Shown here in pieces: positions 15,071 through 16,922 of a stretch of DNA of 16,922 bases. The position numbers and the translations under genes are program-made. The notes under the pieces were generated by a model that was not told where the DNA came from, searched no databases, and was given only the letters and a program-made list of their open reading frames with translations. The first letter of the stretch is position 1. Every line of letters begins with the position of its first letter. Source of the stretch: Lachnospiraceae bacterium (lineage in GTDB: Bacteria > Bacillota > Clostridia > Lachnospirales > Lachnospiraceae); contig JAJQID010000115.1 in NCBI GenBank assembly GCA_021199405.1, positions 1 through 16,922 on the forward strand. Direction: 5' to 3'.

Positions 15071-15749
15071 ATATTCTCCTGCCAATTTTTCTTTAAATCC
15101 TCTATATCACACATGATATCCTCATTGAGCTCATTATGAAAAAGTTCAACATTCTCAGCTATCATTTCCGGCGGAAACTCCCACCAGCGTACCTCCAGAA
15201 GCCTTTCTATCAATTGATCATTAAAACGCTTTCGCAGAACTCTGGCCGGATTTCCTGCAACCACTGTATATGGTGGGACATCCTTGGTTACAGTGGTACC
15301 CCCCCCACGACAGCTCCGTCACCTATTGTAAGTCCATTTAAAATGACCACATTACAGCCAATCCACACATCATTTCCAATATGAATTTTTGCTCCTTCCG
15401 GCATTTTCATTCCTTCAACCCCAAATGTCCTTTTATACCAATATGGAGTATACATCGAGGTATTTAAATAATTATGCGCTTTTTTATCCCCGCCAACTAC
15501 CGACACACCCCATCCTATCGAAGTATACTTTCCTATTTCAGCATTCTTAATACGGCAATTCTCACCGGTATAAGAGCCATATCCTATCGTTGAATCTCTG
15601 ACAATCGTTCTTCTGCCAAACTCAGAATGTTCATTCATTACCACGCTTATAAGATCACAATCGTCCGCGACACAGGTATAATCCATAATGTCACAATCCC
15701 TGAGCTTCACATTTCGGTATATCTTTGCGGTTTCAGCAATTCTTCCCAT
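15058..15749 (-). pseudogene. Hexapeptide-repeat acetyltransferase, frameshifted at a G8 tract
   Basis: This would be a left-handed beta-helix O-acetyltransferase of the xenobiotic/polysaccharide acetyltransferase type, transferring acetyl from acetyl-CoA. The first frame (15749-15288, 153 residues) has isoleucine-rich hexapeptide turns (CRIKNAEIGKYTSIG, IHIGNDVWIGCNVVILNGLTIGDGAVVG) and a candidate catalytic histidine in KKAHNYLNTSMYTPYW. It then ends in GVPL. The second frame resumes at once with TVTKDVPPYTVVAGNPARVLRKRF and ends at 15058. Adding one G to the run of eight at 15299-15306 restores GAVVGGGTTVTKDV, the usual family spacing, and gives about 230 residues. It could be a phase-off allele, a recent mutation or a sequencing error. 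GGAAAG lies 8 nt before the ATG. It is the first gene of the operon. Confidence 0.82.
15299..15306 (-). repeat. Run of eight G in the acetyltransferase coding strand
   Basis: Eight consecutive C on the plus strand (G on the coding strand) sit exactly where the reading frame of the acetyltransferase breaks. Nine would be in frame, as would six. Runs of this length are prone to slipped-strand errors in cells and to length errors in sequencing. Confidence 0.9.
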
Positions 15750-15820
15750 ATATAATTCTTTCCAATCCTGATACGATTATTTTTTGCCCTGTGATATTAT
15801 GCATACTATGTCATCCACTT

Positions 15821-15849
15821 CATATAATTCTACCAAATTCAATAATCAA
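15821..15849 (-). promoter_or_regulatory. Candidate promoter of the acetyltransferase-to-ATPase operon
   Basis: On the minus strand, TTGATT (15849-15844) and TATATG (15826-15821) are 17 nt apart. The start would be near 15814, giving a leader of about 65 nt. The AT-rich context offers other weak pairs, so this choice is tentative. Confidence 0.45.
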
Positions 15850-15854
15850 TTCAA

Positions 15855-15869
15855 TAAACCGCTGGTTTA
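15855..15869. promoter_or_regulatory. Perfect 15-bp palindrome, candidate operator
   Basis: TAAACC-GCT-GGTTTA has 6-bp perfect arms. It lies 5 nt upstream of the candidate -35 of the operon, near position -48, and downstream of the regulator's terminator. The half-site TAAACC recurs at 16880-16885 in the leader of the XRE regulator gene. It is a natural candidate for binding by that regulator. Confidence 0.5.
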
Positions 15870-15903
15870 GTTAATATGATTTTCACATAGTAACCCATAA
15901 ATC

Positions 15904-15942
15904 AAAAAAAGCTGACCTTACACCCCAAAGATCAGCCTTTTT
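15904..15942 (-). terminator. Intrinsic terminator of the XRE regulator gene
   Basis: On the minus strand GCTGATC (15936-15930) pairs with GGTCAGC (15917-15911) around a 12-nt loop, one pair being G-T, and is followed by seven T (15910-15904). It lies just after the stop codon at 15956 and separates the regulator from the operon downstream. The A run on the other side (TTTTT on the plus strand) means it may also work weakly on the plus strand. Confidence 0.85.
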
Positions 15943-15955
15943 CGATACTGCATAT

Positions 15956-16858
15956 TTATTTTAAAAGCAGATTCCTTGCTCTGGAAACCTCTTCTAAATC
16001 ATACATTTTTTCGCCTGTCATGCTTTCTACTGCGTTTTTGCAATTCAATACATTGATGCATTCTTCTTCTCTTGTAATAACACAACTAACCATTCCCCTT
16101 GCAAGAGGTTCAGCATATAAATTCATTTTATTAATAAGTTGCGATATACCTGAAGCAAAGACACGAGAAAAACCATCAGGAACAAACATAACCGGAAGAA
16201 TACTTTGATCTCCTGCTTTTGTTTTCGTTATCAGACGCTGCATATCCACTGCCACACCCGTCTGTTGAACTCCTGTAAATTTCCTTGTAAGTATACTGAC
16301 TCCGTCCTTACGATCCATACCATGCCAAAAATATTTTGTAAGGTTTGAACCATATAAAAATACCAGATCATCAATATACATTGTACTTTCTTTTAATTCA
16401 ATTTTTTTGTTTCCGGAAATCAAATATTTTATCTCCAGCCCATATTTATGCCCATCATTATATATGTCACGTATCAGTGATACCTCCCGAATATTTGAAC
16501 ATATTGTAATATCACGTATTCCAGCAAGCATAAAATAACATAAAATCATTGGATAAATCTGCAACAGCTTATTTCTGTCGCCTTGAAGTCTCTGTTCCCA
16601 TGCAGCATGTGAAAGATCTAAAGCGCCCTTCCATTCCTCATCCAAGAACTTTATATTTCTATCCAGCAAATCCATCAATTCGATATTTAGTATTTCAGCT
16701 AATTTAGAAAGATACATTGTATCGGGAACGCACAAACCTCTCTCCCATTTGGATACTGCCTGATAACTAATACCAAGGAATTCTGCAAGCTCCTGTTGAG
16801 TGTACCCTTCCCTTATCCTCTTGTAACGAATAGCAGCTCCGACCTTCGTCACATCCAT
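15956..16858 (-). CDS. XRE-family regulator fused to a degenerate RmlA-like nucleotidyltransferase domain
   Basis: This 300-residue protein has an N-terminal XRE/Cro helix-turn-helix (about 5-60; IRYKRIREGYTQQELAEFLG, SYQAVSKWERG). Residues 76-298 resemble glucose-1-phosphate thymidylyltransferase (RmlA) by eye: KGALDLSHAAWEQRL (77-91) sits where RmlA has KGIILAGGxGTRL, and KLLQIYPMILCYFMLAGIRDITI (positions 97-119) where RmlA has its QLLPIY...LMLAGIR segment. YIDDLVFLYG (161-170) sits where RmlA has LGDNIFYG. The glycine-rich nucleotide loop is lost, so catalysis is unlikely. A role as a sensor of a nucleotide, sugar phosphate or NDP-sugar is inferred. I chose ATG 16858, with GGGAGG 6 nt upstream, over 16900. 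It precedes the ATP-grasp/transporter operon and ends in its own terminator. Confidence 0.8.
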   Translation of the reverse strand: MDVTKVGAAIRYKRIREGYTQQELAEFLGISYQAVSKWERGLCVPDTMYLSKLAEILNIELMDLLDRNIKFLDEEWKGALDLSHAAWEQRLQGDRNKLLQIYPMILCYFMLAGIRDITICSNIREVSLIRDIYNDGHKYGLEIKYLISGNKKIELKESTMYIDDLVFLYGSNLTKYFWHGMDRKDGVSILTRKFTGVQQTGVAVDMQRLITKTKAGDQSILPVMFVPDGFSRVFASGISQLINKMNLYAEPLARGMVSCVITREEECINVLNCKNAVESMTGEKMYDLEEVSRARNLLLK

Positions 16859-16870
16859 TACGTTCCTCCC

Positions 16871-16890
16871 TAACCCGGATAAACCGGAAT
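16871..16890. promoter_or_regulatory. AACCCGGA/AACCGGA repeat in the regulator leader
   Basis: Two similar units, AACCCGGAT (16872-16880) and AACCGGAAT (16882-16890), sit in tandem just upstream of the ribosome site of the XRE gene. TAAACC (16880-16885) matches the arm of the palindrome at 15855-15869. This could be an autoregulatory site. The promoter itself is too close to the window edge to define. Confidence 0.3.
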
Positions 16891-16922
16891 AGTCTTGCAT
16901 TCCTCTGCTTTTCTGATATATT

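Noticed and set aside
16859..16900. Upstream start of the XRE regulator
   Set aside because: The ATG at 16858 has an excellent GGGAGG ribosome site and begins directly at the helix-turn-helix domain, as in most XRE proteins.
1..16922. CRISPR array, tRNA or rRNA genes
   Set aside because: No regularly spaced direct repeats, cloverleaf-like sequences with a T-loop GTTC motif, or rRNA-like stretches were seen on either strand.

Overview
The window looks like a chromosomal segment of a gut-type Clostridia, most likely Lachnospiraceae. The evidence is an AddA/AddB repair pair of Firmicutes type, strong GGAGG-type ribosome binding sites, a DUF4867 protein beside a xylulokinase, and remnants of the Rpn/PD-(D/E)XK 'transposase' family that is abundant in that group. 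The species cannot be fixed from sequence alone.

The left part (1-9435) is GC-richer, housekeeping-like DNA. On the minus strand a probable operon runs M19 dipeptidase -> addB -> addA, with addA cut by the window edge. Divergent from it is a pyridoxal/pyridoxamine kinase. That gene converges, with 3 nt between stops, on a minus-strand pair: a xylulokinase with a clear promoter and operator-like palindrome, followed by a DUF4867 cupin-like protein. Divergent from xylB is a secreted CAP-domain protein with its own promoter and a long, structured 5' leader.

The middle (9484-11122) is a graveyard of mobile DNA. It holds two unrelated-looking C-terminal fragments of Rpn-family proteins, both lacking the nuclease core, two similar palindromes of about 45 bp, and a compact, catalytically plausible Y1 (HUH) transposase of IS200/REP-associated type.

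The right part (11189-16858) is visibly more AT-rich and reads as an acquired cassette, all on the minus strand. First comes a regulator made of an XRE helix-turn-helix fused to what I read as a degenerate RmlA-like sugar nucleotidyltransferase domain, closed by a good intrinsic terminator. Then comes a region with a promoter-like pair and a perfect 15-bp palindrome. After it lies an apparent operon: hexapeptide acetyltransferase (out of frame at a run of eight G), ATP-grasp ligase, lipoprotein substrate-binding protein, permease and ATPase of the taurine/nitrate/NMT1 ABC-importer class. The tight spacing and overlaps suggest one unit that imports a small molecule and ligates or acylates it, under a regulator that may sense a nucleotide or sugar-nucleotide. 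The substrate is unknown. This cassette is the best candidate here for an undescribed system.
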